Positions 6,477-15,104 of a stretch of DNA of 32,806 nt are shown here, one piece after another. Location: NCBI GenBank assembly GCA_903886255.1, contig CAISLM010000079.1:1-32806 (forward strand), written 5' to 3'. The number at the start of each line of letters is the position of its first letter. The first letter of the stretch is position 1. This stretch comes from Candidatus Collierbacteria bacterium (GTDB taxonomy: Bacteria > Patescibacteriota > Microgenomatia > UBA1400 > MFAQ01). Made by a program: the position numbers and the translations under genes. A model generated the notes under the pieces. The model was given only the letters and a program-made list of their open reading frames with translations. It had not been told where the DNA came from and searched no databases.

Positions 6477-7859
6477 ATGGAAATTGACGCCGGCAATTTG
6501 TGGCAATCAGTTTGCGGAGAGCTGGGTGTTTCCATGTCTGCTGCCGGTTTTAATGGATTTGTTAAGCCTTGTTTTATCAGGACAATAACCCCAATTGATA
6601 ACGAGAGAATAATTGTAGAGCTGGCGGCACCGACGGCATATCATGTTAAAACAATTGACGAAAAATATTTCAGTACCATAAAGCAGGCGATGGAGAAAAT
6701 CTCACACAAAAAGTGTGATGTGGCTTTGGTAGTAGTGGAAGCAAAAAAGGTGGACAAAGAGTCAAGAACCTTTTCAAAAAGCTATCTTTCGGAACCTAAT
6801 ATGAATTTATTTGCGTCGCCGGAACCGGACAAACAAGCCGGAAACAATTTGAACCCCCGATATCAATTTGATAATTATGTGGTGGGGAGCTCAAACCGCT
6901 TGGCTTTTGCTGCCGGTAAAGCTGTTGTCGATTTTCCGGGCAGCCGACATAATCCTTTGTTTATATATGGTGGGGTTGGTGTAGGAAAAACACATTTGAT
7001 GCATGCAGTAGGGCATGAACTAGTTAAAAAGGGTGTGGGCAAAGTGGTTTACGTAACGAGCGAACAGTTTACGAATGATCTAGTTTCATCACTTCGATCC
7101 AAAATGACAGATGCATTTAAAAAGAAGTACCGCCAAGTGGGAGCGCTCCTTATAGACGATGTACAATTTTTCGGAGGGAAAGATTCAACTCAGGAAGAAT
7201 TTTTCCATACATTTAATGAACTAACCAATAAGTCGGCTCAGATCGTGATGACGAGCGATCGGAAACCACAGGATATTGACGGGCTCGAGGACAGATTAAA
7301 AAGTAGATTTCTAGGCGGTATGGCTGTAGACATTGGTTTGCCGGACTATGAAATGAGGGTGGCGATATTAAAACAGAAAGCCCAAGAAATAAAAGTGGAA
7401 GTGGAGGAGGGGGCATATGAGTTGATGGCAAATAATTTCAATACTAATGCCAGAGAGCTGGAAGGAACTTTTGTAAAACTAGCAATGGGGGCAAGTCTGG
7501 AAACAGGAGTACTAACAAAGGAAATGGTGCAACAAACGATGGGGTTGCCGGCCAGCTTTGTCAAGGAAGTAAAAGTGAGACCGATTAAAGTGGTGTCGAC
7601 TGTGGCGAAATATTTTGATTATAGAAATAAGGATTTATTGGGAACAAGCCGTAAAGCGGATTTGGTGGTGGCTCGACACATTGCGATGTTTTTATTGCGA
7701 GATACATTAAACATACAGTTGGAGAAGGTGGGAGAGATCATGGGTGGGAGAGATCATACGACAGTGATGCATGCAGTGGAAAAAATGGAAAGGGAAGTGG
7801 GGAAAAATGTTGATATACGGCGCAAAGTAACGGCTATAAAACAGGCGTTATACACGTAA
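6477..7859 (+). CDS. dnaA: Chromosomal replication initiator DnaA
   Basis: 460 aa, normal length. DnaA binds DnaA boxes, melts oriC and loads the helicase. Domain I spans ~1-85; the linker is ~86-125. The AAA+ domain III has Walker A GGVGVGKT at 165-172, Walker B ALLIDDVQF at ~223-231, and the box VII arginine region RLKSRF at 273-278. Domain IV ends with the DnaA signature GRDHTTVMHAVEKM, the helix-turn-helix that reads the box. Divergent from rpmH and followed by the oriC gap and dnaN. No Shine-Dalgarno sequence precedes the ATG at 6477; it is the first ATG of the conserved domain I. Confidence 0.98.
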   Translation: MEIDAGNLWQSVCGELGVSMSAAGFNGFVKPCFIRTITPIDNERIIVELAAPTAYHVKTIDEKYFSTIKQAMEKISHKKCDVALVVVEAKKVDKESRTFSKSYLSEPNMNLFASPEPDKQAGNNLNPRYQFDNYVVGSSNRLAFAAGKAVVDFPGSRHNPLFIYGGVGVGKTHLMHAVGHELVKKGVGKVVYVTSEQFTNDLVSSLRSKMTDAFKKKYRQVGALLIDDVQFFGGKDSTQEEFFHTFNELTNKSAQIVMTSDRKPQDIDGLEDRLKSRFLGGMAVDIGLPDYEMRVAILKQKAQEIKVEVEEGAYELMANNFNTNARELEGTFVKLAMGASLETGVLTKEMVQQTMGLPASFVKEVKVRPIKVVSTVAKYFDYRNKDLLGTSRKADLVVARHIAMFLLRDTLNIQLEKVGEIMGGRDHTTVMHAVEKMEREVGKNVDIRRKVTAIKQALYT

Positions 7860-8165
7860 ATATCCACAACTTATCCACTGATCGTGGATAACTTAATAAA
7901 AAGTGGATTAATATTCGAATAATAAAAATAGTGTTGATAAGCATATTAAGTTATCCAGAAGATTATCAACAACAAATTGCGATTATCCTGAAAAGGTTAG
8001 TCTTCAGGAAATGATAAAAGATAACAAAAGAGCGGATATACAAATGAAAAATCGATTAACAACAATAAAAATAGGCATTGTTCGTGCATATAATCAACAA
8101 ATCAACAGATACTATTACTATTGTTACTAGTTTTTAGATTAATATAATAATTAGAAGGAAATTCT
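7860..8165 (+). other. oriC: Replication origin (oriC) between dnaA and dnaN
   Basis: A 306-bp gene-free gap. Its left half is a cluster of DnaA-box-like 9-mers: 7860-7868 ATATCCACA, 7871-7879 TTATCCACT, 7883-7891 CGTGGATAA (reverse), 7902-7910 AGTGGATTA (reverse, weak), 7932-7940 TGTTGATAA (reverse), 7951-7959 TTATCCAGA, 7963-7971 TTATCAACA. None in this gap is the exact consensus; the exact ones lie at 2082 and 6421. The right half is AT-rich, with TAATCAACA-like sites at 8091-8108, a run of DnaA-trio-like triplets and an AT-rich stretch just before dnaN. The order boxes, trios, AT-rich DUE, dnaN matches the Bacillus type of origin. Confidence 0.88.
8112..8129 (+). promoter_or_regulatory. 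DnaA-trio-like unwinding element
   Basis: Six consecutive triplets read CTA TTA CTA TTG TTA CTA. On the complementary strand, read 3' to 5', five of the six fit the DnaA-trio pattern [G/A]A[T/A]. They are followed by AT-rich sequence (8131-8154) and preceded by two box-like sites (8091-8108), as in the basal unwinding element known from Bacillus subtilis. Confidence 0.65.
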
Positions 8166-9275
8166 ATGAAAATAATCATTCAATCGGGAGAGCTTAAAAA
8201 ATACTTAGGGATTGTAAACAGGGGAGTTAGTTCAAGACCTCAATTACCTATATTGTCCGGAGTGTTGCTTAAAGCTGTTGGAAGCGAGGTGTCTTTGATA
8301 GCAACCGATCTGGAAGTAAGTTTCTGGCTGAGACTGACAGCCAAAGTTGAAGAAGAAGGCGAGGTCGTGGTTCCGGCTAAATTATTTTCTGAGCTAGTGT
8401 CGAGTTTCCCGTCAGGTAATGTGACTTTATCCGTTGATAAACATGTGGTGAAGATCGAAGTTGATGGAATAGTATCTGAAATTGTGGGTCAAGGGGCAGA
8501 AGACTTTCCAAGTATTCCCAGAGCAAGCAAAGCTCAAGTGGTTCTCCGAAGTGGGGACTTTAGACAAAAAGTGGATAGGGTTTGCGTGAGTGCAGCGAGG
8601 GATGATACCAGACCGGTGTTGACCGGAGTTTTATGGGAGATAAATGAAGATAAGGTCTCTTTGGTGGCAACCGATGGCTACAGACTTTCGGTGGATAAGT
8701 TGACACTTTCGAAAACAGATTTGGAAAAAGAAACAAAACTAATTCTTCCGGCAAGATCTTTACAGGAAATTTCAAAGATATTGGGAGAAACAGGAGTTGA
8801 CGATTTTTCGTTGGAATTTGATAAAAAGAATCAACAAGTGATATTTAAAGTTGGAGAAATTGAAGTAACATCCAGATTGATTGCAGGCGAGTTTCCTCCA
8901 TATCAACAAATTATGCCGAATACTTACTCGTCGAAGGCAGTGTTTGGCAGAGGAGAGATACTGGAAGGTGTTAAAAGGGCTAGTTTGTTCGCAAGGGACA
9001 ATGCAAACATTATCAAGTTACAAATGGAAAAAGATGGGGTGGTGGTAAGGGCGGAAAGTTCTCAGGTGGGAACCAGTGTAAGTAAAATAGCAGCAACAAC
9101 CGAAGGAGAAGATCTTATGGTAGCTTTTAATGCAAGATATCTATTGGATTATTTGGCCTCTTGTACATCCGAGAATGTAATTTGGGAAACCGAAGGGGAG
9201 CTGAAGCCGAGTGTTTTTCGGAATGAAGACGAAGAGACTTGGGTTCAGGTAGTAATGCCGGTTAGGGTGCAGTAA
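8166..9275 (+). CDS. dnaN: DNA polymerase III beta sliding clamp
   Basis: 369 aa, normal length for the three-domain clamp that encircles DNA and tethers the polymerase. Typical strings are visible: RPQLPILSGVLLKA near the N-terminus, AARDDTRPVLTGVLWE at the domain II start, SLVATDGYRLSVDK, and the C-terminal ending MPVRVQ (family: MPMRL). One of the few genes here with a good ribosome binding site (AGAAGGAA before the ATG at 8166). Its last 14 bases overlap the end of the convergent 150-aa gene. No recF or gyrB follows. Confidence 0.97.
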   Translation: MKIIIQSGELKKYLGIVNRGVSSRPQLPILSGVLLKAVGSEVSLIATDLEVSFWLRLTAKVEEEGEVVVPAKLFSELVSSFPSGNVTLSVDKHVVKIEVDGIVSEIVGQGAEDFPSIPRASKAQVVLRSGDFRQKVDRVCVSAARDDTRPVLTGVLWEINEDKVSLVATDGYRLSVDKLTLSKTDLEKETKLILPARSLQEISKILGETGVDDFSLEFDKKNQQVIFKVGEIEVTSRLIAGEFPPYQQIMPNTYSSKAVFGRGEILEGVKRASLFARDNANIIKLQMEKDGVVVRAESSQVGTSVSKIAATTEGEDLMVAFNARYLLDYLASCTSENVIWETEGELKPSVFRNEDEETWVQVVMPVRVQ

Positions 9276-9714
9276 CCCAATTAACCTTAAGTGTTTTAAG
9301 GTCGTCTGAAGAAATACCGAGATCTCTCAACCAGGCAAGTGCCTCTTTCTGACTGTTATCTGCTGGTTGTTTCAATGTAATTGTATAGGTGGCTGTGCCA
9401 TAACTATATTCAATTGTAAAGTCAGATTGAGTGATGGGTGAATTTAAACGGACGACAGAAAGTGTTTGGTCGATTCTGGCCTTGTCCGATTTTTTGTAAG
9501 TTTTGAGATCGTTTTGAATTTGGGCATTCCAATTGGGACTAGCCTCAATATAATCAATCGATGGGGTGATAATTTTGCCGGATGGGGTGGCAAATGGAGC
9601 CGTTTCGACAGAAGTAATTATTTTTTTGGAAGAGATTAATTGGTCAAGCGTGAAGGCAATCACAACTAGAATTATGGCTCCGATAATTTGATATTTTTTA
9701 GATATTTTTATCAT
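9262..9714 (-). CDS. Hypothetical single-pass membrane protein (150 aa)
   Basis: Not recognised by family. One N-terminal membrane helix (~8-27), then a soluble ~120-residue extracytoplasmic domain with beta-rich segments (DFTIEYSYGTATYTITLK) and a C-terminal helix (EALAWLRDLGISSDDLKTL). It starts 7 nt after the stop of the 949-aa gene and is the last gene of the PrgI-VirB4 unit, so a structural role in the secretion machine is likely by context. The 186-aa protein at 21867-22427 has the same plan (TM anchor, small domain ending in a helix rich in Leu and Lys) and occupies an equivalent place after the lytic-transglycosylase gene. Its 3' end overlaps dnaN. Confidence 0.75.
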   Translation of the reverse strand: MIKISKKYQIIGAIILVVIAFTLDQLISSKKIITSVETAPFATPSGKIITPSIDYIEASPNWNAQIQNDLKTYKKSDKARIDQTLSVVRLNSPITQSDFTIEYSYGTATYTITLKQPADNSQKEALAWLRDLGISSDDLKTLKVNWVTAP

Positions 9715-9721
9715 AGATATA

Positions 9722-12571
9722 TTATGGAACTGCCCCCCACATTTGACTAATTTTGAAAGTATCGTTATTTAATCCGTCTATATTATGAACGTATCCTTCT
9801 CCAGACCAAGGATCATCTGTAGTAATTAAGTTACCATTATGACCTGTTATTACTAAATAATGGCCACAACCATTAACTTTATCTGGACAATCTGTATATA
9901 GTTGACCTAGAGCTAAAACGAGACCACAGCTACTTAATGTTTTGTCTGCTTCATCAAGGTTACTAAGGCCAGTAACTGTAAGACCTGCATCGGTTAGAAT
10001 TTGTAGGTTACCAATTGCAGTACTTGGACAACTAGTATACGGATGGGTTGCAGCATTAGGATTGTAGACATAGGCACCATTATTGTGCATCGTATTCCAT
10101 ACATCGACGACATTTGTGTCGACTCCAAAGGATTTGAGGATCATTGTGGTTGATGCACTTCCACAACCTGAACCACCGATATTACAGGCATCTGCAGAAG
10201 TACAGGTTGGACAAACAACACTGGCCCAGGAAGGATCTCTTTGAGAAACAAAAATACCTTGAATGTTGGCGCACCCACTGGCTGAAGCGGTTTTTGGGGA
10301 AGAATCAAGTTGAACAAGTGTGGAAATTAATGGAGCGGTGGCAATAGAGGTTATATAAAAGAAAGCGCCGATAGCGATGCCTGTGGCGATGATTCCAATT
10401 GCCGATGTTGCAGCCGCGGCAGTTGCAGTAGTAAGACCACCAATAAACCCAACAAAAGTTCCAGCTAAAGTACCTACACCTGCTAAAGGAGCAATAAGTA
10501 TATCCCGTGCTTTTATATCTTCATTCCAAAGAGCTCTACTAACTGATCTAATAACACCAATGGTTTTTTCACCAATCCACCACAGGGCATCGATAATAAA
10601 TCCAATGACAATGCCGAGACCGGGAATGATAGCGTTTGTAGCTTGTGCAGCAGCTTGAAGAGATAGTTTAACGGCTAATTTGGCAGCGACCTTGGCTGCA
10701 AGTTGTGCCATAACTTTGGCCATTACTTCTTTGATTCCTTTTTTTAGTCCGTTTTCAAGAAGGGTTTTGGCGGTTTTTTGGAAAAGTATTTTTAGACCCT
10801 TTTGAGTTAAAGATTTTTCAATACTTTGGGTAATCTTCTTGAGCATAAAACGTCCGGCTTGACGACCGGCCCAGGATTGTAAAGCTATCCAGGGATTAGT
10901 GGCAAAACCGATAAGAGTGCCAAACCCGCCAAGTCGGTCGGCAAGTTTACCGAAGTTGCTAGAGATAGACTTAAATGTTTTTCCAAACCCAGAAGTAATT
11001 TTTGATAGCCCTTTGCCAAAACCAGTTTGGGAAAATGATCCAAGAATACCAGTGACTACTTTTTGGCCGCCGGCAACTGTTTTGGAGATATCTTGACCGA
11101 GTTGGGAACCGTGAATTTTTCTGATTTGTGAATCAGCAGCGTCGAAGATATCCTTTCTGGTTTTGAGCAATTTACCTAAAGCGGATTCTGGATGATCCTG
11201 GGCAAATTTTCTGGCTTGAGCAAGAAGTTTGGGTGTAAGGTCTTTCCCATAAAGAAGGATGGCGGCTGGGTGGATGTTGGCGTCTTGGGTGAAAGGGCCG
11301 TTAACGACGGCGGCAGTGTATTCGGCCTCATAACCGGCGCTTTGACGAAGTGTTCCTGGCATATCTTTGCGGATGGCTCGTTCCAGACGAGCTGCATCAT
11401 CCATAGAGGTGTAAATATGAGCTTGAACACCATTTTTATTGAGATTATCTTGAAGTGTCTCAATACGACTATTGGCGGTATTAATGTGATCGATGATGTC
11501 GTTGGGGATTTCTTTTTTGGTTTTGATATCGTAAACAGTTGATTGGGAAATTCTGCCGTTACTATCATCCTCAAATTTTTTATATTCGGTGGCTTGGTTA
11601 TCAATGAAGACTTTAAATTGATTATTTAAATTGTCTATCTTAGTGGCGAGATGTTGATTTTTTTCGGCCAGAGATTTTATCTGAAGCAGTTTTATTTCCA
11701 GATTATTATCTGTTAATGTTTGAGCTTCTCTTTCAAGCTGGAGTAAAACGATTTCATTTTCAGCAATTTGGGTTTCAAGAGCGGCGGCTTGGGTAGTTTG
11801 AGTATTGACGGCATCGTAGACAGAATGAACAAAACTGGAGGAGATGTTAGATATTCTAGCTTTTTCTTCCGGAGAAAGTTTAGAAGTGTCGATGAGTAAA
11901 GCAGCAGATTGAATTGCAACATCGATATTAGTAACCGAAATTGAGTTTAGTTCAGCGGCTTCAGAAATGATTTGATTTTGAATTTCAGGCGAAAGGTCTT
12001 GGAAACTTTCATGGGTGAAAGCGACTTCTTGGGCGGCTCGATATGACGCAGCTAGAGCGGCAGTTTTGGTAACCGATTTTGGTTCACTTAGATTAACAAA
12101 GGCTTGATCGGGATCTTGAAATTTTTGTCCTTCGGCAACACGTTTTTGTCTATTGGCCAGAGCTCTCTCTCTAATTTTGGCATGAGCAATGGCGATTTTG
12201 ACTTGCTCGGCAACTGATCTTTGCGAATTTGATTTAATATCATCTTCTTCTAGTAGGGCCTGATTTTGGCGATATTCAGCTACTAAAGATTCAAGCTCCG
12301 GGGGGATCGAGGCTTGTTGTTCTTTGGGCTTTTCTTTTTCCTCACCCTTTTCTTGAAGAGAATTAATATAGTCTCTGACGACAGAAATGGGAAGGTCACT
12401 GAGAAACTTTTGGTAATTGTTTTTGAAATAATATTTTTTACCGAAATAATGTTCGGCAATTGAATAATTTCCCCAATCTTCGTCTGTTAGACCCTGTTCT
12501 GATTTACGATCTCTTAAGAGATCTTCAACTTTATGAAGTTTTTGAATTAATATGTCTGTATCTGATGCCAT
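9722..12571 (-). CDS. Large T4SS-associated membrane protein with C-terminal C39-like cysteine peptidase domain
   Basis: 949 aa. Residues ~1-120 are charged with no signal peptide. Residues ~120-400 are helical and coiled-coil-rich (Gln/Glu/Lys heptads near 255-330). Residues ~500-650 are glycine- and Lys-rich amphipathic helices. Several hydrophobic helices lie at ~645-755 with Ala/Gly-rich repeats. After the last helix comes a C39-type papain-like domain: candidate oxyanion Gln777, catalytic Cys803 (GGSGCGSAS), His904 (GCGHYLVITGHN) and Asp920 (TTDDPW). Extra Cys (787, 790, 796) suggest disulfides, fitting an extracellular location. It follows VirB4 by 8 nt. Inference: a polytopic channel component carrying a wall-cutting or processing peptidase. 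The peptidase family is fairly certain; substrate and role are not. Confidence 0.75.
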   Translation of the reverse strand: MASDTDILIQKLHKVEDLLRDRKSEQGLTDEDWGNYSIAEHYFGKKYYFKNNYQKFLSDLPISVVRDYINSLQEKGEEKEKPKEQQASIPPELESLVAEYRQNQALLEEDDIKSNSQRSVAEQVKIAIAHAKIRERALANRQKRVAEGQKFQDPDQAFVNLSEPKSVTKTAALAASYRAAQEVAFTHESFQDLSPEIQNQIISEAAELNSISVTNIDVAIQSAALLIDTSKLSPEEKARISNISSSFVHSVYDAVNTQTTQAAALETQIAENEIVLLQLEREAQTLTDNNLEIKLLQIKSLAEKNQHLATKIDNLNNQFKVFIDNQATEYKKFEDDSNGRISQSTVYDIKTKKEIPNDIIDHINTANSRIETLQDNLNKNGVQAHIYTSMDDAARLERAIRKDMPGTLRQSAGYEAEYTAAVVNGPFTQDANIHPAAILLYGKDLTPKLLAQARKFAQDHPESALGKLLKTRKDIFDAADSQIRKIHGSQLGQDISKTVAGGQKVVTGILGSFSQTGFGKGLSKITSGFGKTFKSISSNFGKLADRLGGFGTLIGFATNPWIALQSWAGRQAGRFMLKKITQSIEKSLTQKGLKILFQKTAKTLLENGLKKGIKEVMAKVMAQLAAKVAAKLAVKLSLQAAAQATNAIIPGLGIVIGFIIDALWWIGEKTIGVIRSVSRALWNEDIKARDILIAPLAGVGTLAGTFVGFIGGLTTATAAAATSAIGIIATGIAIGAFFYITSIATAPLISTLVQLDSSPKTASASGCANIQGIFVSQRDPSWASVVCPTCTSADACNIGGSGCGSASTTMILKSFGVDTNVVDVWNTMHNNGAYVYNPNAATHPYTSCPSTAIGNLQILTDAGLTVTGLSNLDEADKTLSSCGLVLALGQLYTDCPDKVNGCGHYLVITGHNGNLITTDDPWSGEGYVHNIDGLNNDTFKISQMWGAVP

Positions 12572-12579
12572 GAATTTGA

Positions 12580-14421
12580 CTAAGTTGCTTGTTGTTTACG
12601 GGCTTCAAGAACCTCGGAAGGTTTAGTGGTAGAGAGGGCGTGCTCGTCAGGTGAGGAGATTATACGGATAGCAACATGGTTTTGTCCGGCGAAGAATATT
12701 CCTTCACCAACACCAGCAGAGACTAATAATTGTTTTTCTCCTTGGGAGAGATAGAAAACTTCAGCAATTTGATTAATAGCTGCGGATGATTGTTTTAAAA
12801 GGAATTTTAAAGCGGAGTTAGTAATGATAGCTTTGCCATAGGGAGAGGCAAGAAAATCATCAACGTTTTGAGAAATTACCGTTACTCCGAGATAGTATTT
12901 GCGGGCGCGTTTGACAAAACCTTGTAGAATTTTGGCTGAATCTTCATAACGCATAAGATACCAGGCCTCATCGACAATCAGCATTCGTTTGCGAAGATTT
13001 TTTCTGACTTCAGTCCATACAAAATCAAGAATCATAAACATAACAATGGGACGAATTTCGTCGGCAATATCTCTCAGAGAAAAGACAGTGACAGGAGCAT
13101 CGATATTTATATTTGATTGCTGGTCAAAAGTGCCTTTGATAGAACCCATGACAAAGCGTTCGAGTCTGGCCGCCAGCACTTTGGCTGTTTGATCTTCCAT
13201 TCCGATAATAGCTCTGTATAAATCTTCCATTCGAGGTGGTTCTTGAGTATGGGTGGCCGGATCCTCAGTGATATTTTTTTGCCGGTAGGTAAGGACAAGA
13301 GCTCTGTTCATGGTAGCTTCTTCCATGGGAGACATTTCGCCAATCATAATTTTAAGGAGTGACATGAGGAATAGATATTTGTAACCCATTTCATCTTCTG
13401 TACTTTCCATGGGTCTTGCTATTTGAAACGGATTTATTTTGTGAGGTGAGGTTGAAGAAAAAGAAATATAGTTACCACCGACGGCTTTAGCAACCATCTC
13501 ATACTCATTTTCAGGATCGAGAATTATGATCTGAGTATCAAACATAAGTGAACGGAGAATTTCCAGTTTAACGGCATAGGATTTTCCGGCGCCGGCAGTG
13601 GCAAGAACCAACATGTTGGCATTTTCGAGGGAAAAGCGGTCAAAAATAACGAGGGAATCATTGTGAGCATTAACACCATAGAGAATTCCTTGGTTGTCGG
13701 AGAGTTCAGAGGAGGTAAAAGGAAAAGTAGTGGAAAGGGCTGTGGTGTCCATGTTTCTAGTAATCAAGAGTTTGTCTTTGCAATAGGGAAGAGTAGTTTT
13801 AAAAGCGTCTTCCATGGAAAGTGAGGCAACTTTACTGATAATTAGCAATGATGCAAGCATACTTTGCACTTGAGAAGTGACTGTATTTAATTCCTTTTCA
13901 GACTCGGCTGAAATACTGATATAAAGCGAAAATTGGAAGAAACGCTCTGCACCCTTGACGAGCTGAGCTTGAAGGGTTTTAGCATCTTCAAGAGCGGCTT
14001 CAGTGGCTGCTTGGGGGATACGGCCTCTTTCGATATCGGTATTGATTTCTGCTTCCATTTCGGCAAGACGGCGTCTGAGGGTATCAAGAGTATCTTTGGA
14101 ATCACTGGGATAAACGTACATGGAGATATCAAGAGAATGATTGAAGTTAACTAATGGAGCGAGCCAGTTGGCTGAAACATAGCGAGGATAACCGGTGACA
14201 AAAAGAGTCCGAATGTAATTGTCGTCGATTTTGATAAAGGAAAAATCAACTTCGATGGCAGATGGTGCAATAACATCCTGAATCGAGGTGGCGTTGGTAG
14301 TGTCTTTGATGGCAGACAATGGAGCACGGGGCTTTTCTTCTTTGGACGCAGTTGGGGACACCGTCAGATTTTCGGTTTTTTGGGACTTTTTGGCACCAAG
14401 AGCAAAGAGATTTAACGCCAT
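12580..14421 (-). CDS. virB4: VirB4/TraC-family T4SS ATPase
   Basis: 613 aa. The N-terminal domain (~60-240) is VirB4-like. The RecA-like ATPase core has Walker A ATAGAGKS at 274-281, Walker B RMLIVDEAW with D484-E485, and the downstream VISQNVDDF motif typical of VirB4/TraC at ~515-523. It is the cytoplasmic engine for substrate translocation and pilus assembly. It lies in an operon after the PrgI-like and VirB4-N-like genes (27-nt gap) and before the 949-aa gene. The length is shorter than the ~800 aa of VirB4 proteins from Proteobacteria. No relaxase or VirD4 coupling protein lies nearby. Confidence 0.93.
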   Translation of the reverse strand: MALNLFALGAKKSQKTENLTVSPTASKEEKPRAPLSAIKDTTNATSIQDVIAPSAIEVDFSFIKIDDNYIRTLFVTGYPRYVSANWLAPLVNFNHSLDISMYVYPSDSKDTLDTLRRRLAEMEAEINTDIERGRIPQAATEAALEDAKTLQAQLVKGAERFFQFSLYISISAESEKELNTVTSQVQSMLASLLIISKVASLSMEDAFKTTLPYCKDKLLITRNMDTTALSTTFPFTSSELSDNQGILYGVNAHNDSLVIFDRFSLENANMLVLATAGAGKSYAVKLEILRSLMFDTQIIILDPENEYEMVAKAVGGNYISFSSTSPHKINPFQIARPMESTEDEMGYKYLFLMSLLKIMIGEMSPMEEATMNRALVLTYRQKNITEDPATHTQEPPRMEDLYRAIIGMEDQTAKVLAARLERFVMGSIKGTFDQQSNINIDAPVTVFSLRDIADEIRPIVMFMILDFVWTEVRKNLRKRMLIVDEAWYLMRYEDSAKILQGFVKRARKYYLGVTVISQNVDDFLASPYGKAIITNSALKFLLKQSSAAINQIAEVFYLSQGEKQLLVSAGVGEGIFFAGQNHVAIRIISSPDEHALSTTKPSEVLEARKQQAT

Positions 14422-14448
14422 GTTTTAAGTATAACCCAAGGGTGAGTT

Positions 14449-15102
14449 TTAAGAACTAACGGAAGTGTTTATTTGGTTGGGGCTGAGGTAGGTCAGACTT
14501 GGGTTGTAGATGTTGTAATAAAGAGTAACCAATTCACTTGTGGTTAATTGTTGGGCCTTTAAACCAATTCTGGCAAATTGACGAATGATGTGGTCGCGAC
14601 GAGGATAAAGAACAATAGAAGCTTTTTCTTCAATATAAACGAGATCATAAGGAGGTTTTTGAGGGGATTTAGCAAAAGGATTAAAGGATGATTTGGAAAG
14701 ACCAAGTTCTATCGAAGAAAAAGGAATGATAATGTAGAACTTTTTCTCCAAAACCCGATTTTCTTTGACTAGAGATTTGACAAATTGACGATAGGCCAAA
14801 AGCTGCTCTTTGATTTTTTGTGAAGCAACAGCCTGAATACGATTATCGATCAAATTTAAATAATCGGAAATATTTTTTCTTTGGGAACGGATAAGAATTT
14901 GAACAGAGAAGGAAAGAGAGTTTAAAAGGCCGGCATAGGCGTAAATAGTGGCATCTTGTTCTTCTTCCGATAGAAGATTGAAATTGATGGCAGTAGTTTT
15001 CAAGACCAAGGCAGCCGAGCCATCTTTAAGGAAGACTAGGTGATCCTTGATGGCATAGATATCGAGATGTTCTTGGGTTGAAGCTTTGATGTTGTCGGCC
15101 AT
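14449..15102 (-). CDS. VirB4/TraC N-terminal-domain-like protein
   Basis: 217 aa, soluble, no P-loop. The order of elements (LDIYAIKDHLVFLKDGSAALVLK, then LNSLSFSVQILIRSQRKNISDYL, then a helix with KSLVKENRVLEKKFYIIIPF) resembles the N-terminal part of TraC/VirB4 proteins that contacts the membrane complex. It sits between the PrgI-like gene (2 nt) and the full VirB4, as expected for a secretion-complex subunit. It may be a stand-alone paralog of the VirB4 N-domain or an adaptor. Family call by pattern only. Confidence 0.7.
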   Translation of the reverse strand: MADNIKASTQEHLDIYAIKDHLVFLKDGSAALVLKTTAINFNLLSEEEQDATIYAYAGLLNSLSFSVQILIRSQRKNISDYLNLIDNRIQAVASQKIKEQLLAYRQFVKSLVKENRVLEKKFYIIIPFSSIELGLSKSSFNPFAKSPQKPPYDLVYIEEKASIVLYPRRDHIIRQFARIGLKAQQLTTSELVTLYYNIYNPSLTYLSPNQINTSVSS

Positions 15103-15104
15103 AG

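Noticed and set aside
11192..11542. Plus-strand 116-aa open frame
   Set aside because: Shadow of the 949-aa gene on the other strand; no family resemblance, and similar shadows occur over other minus-strand genes.
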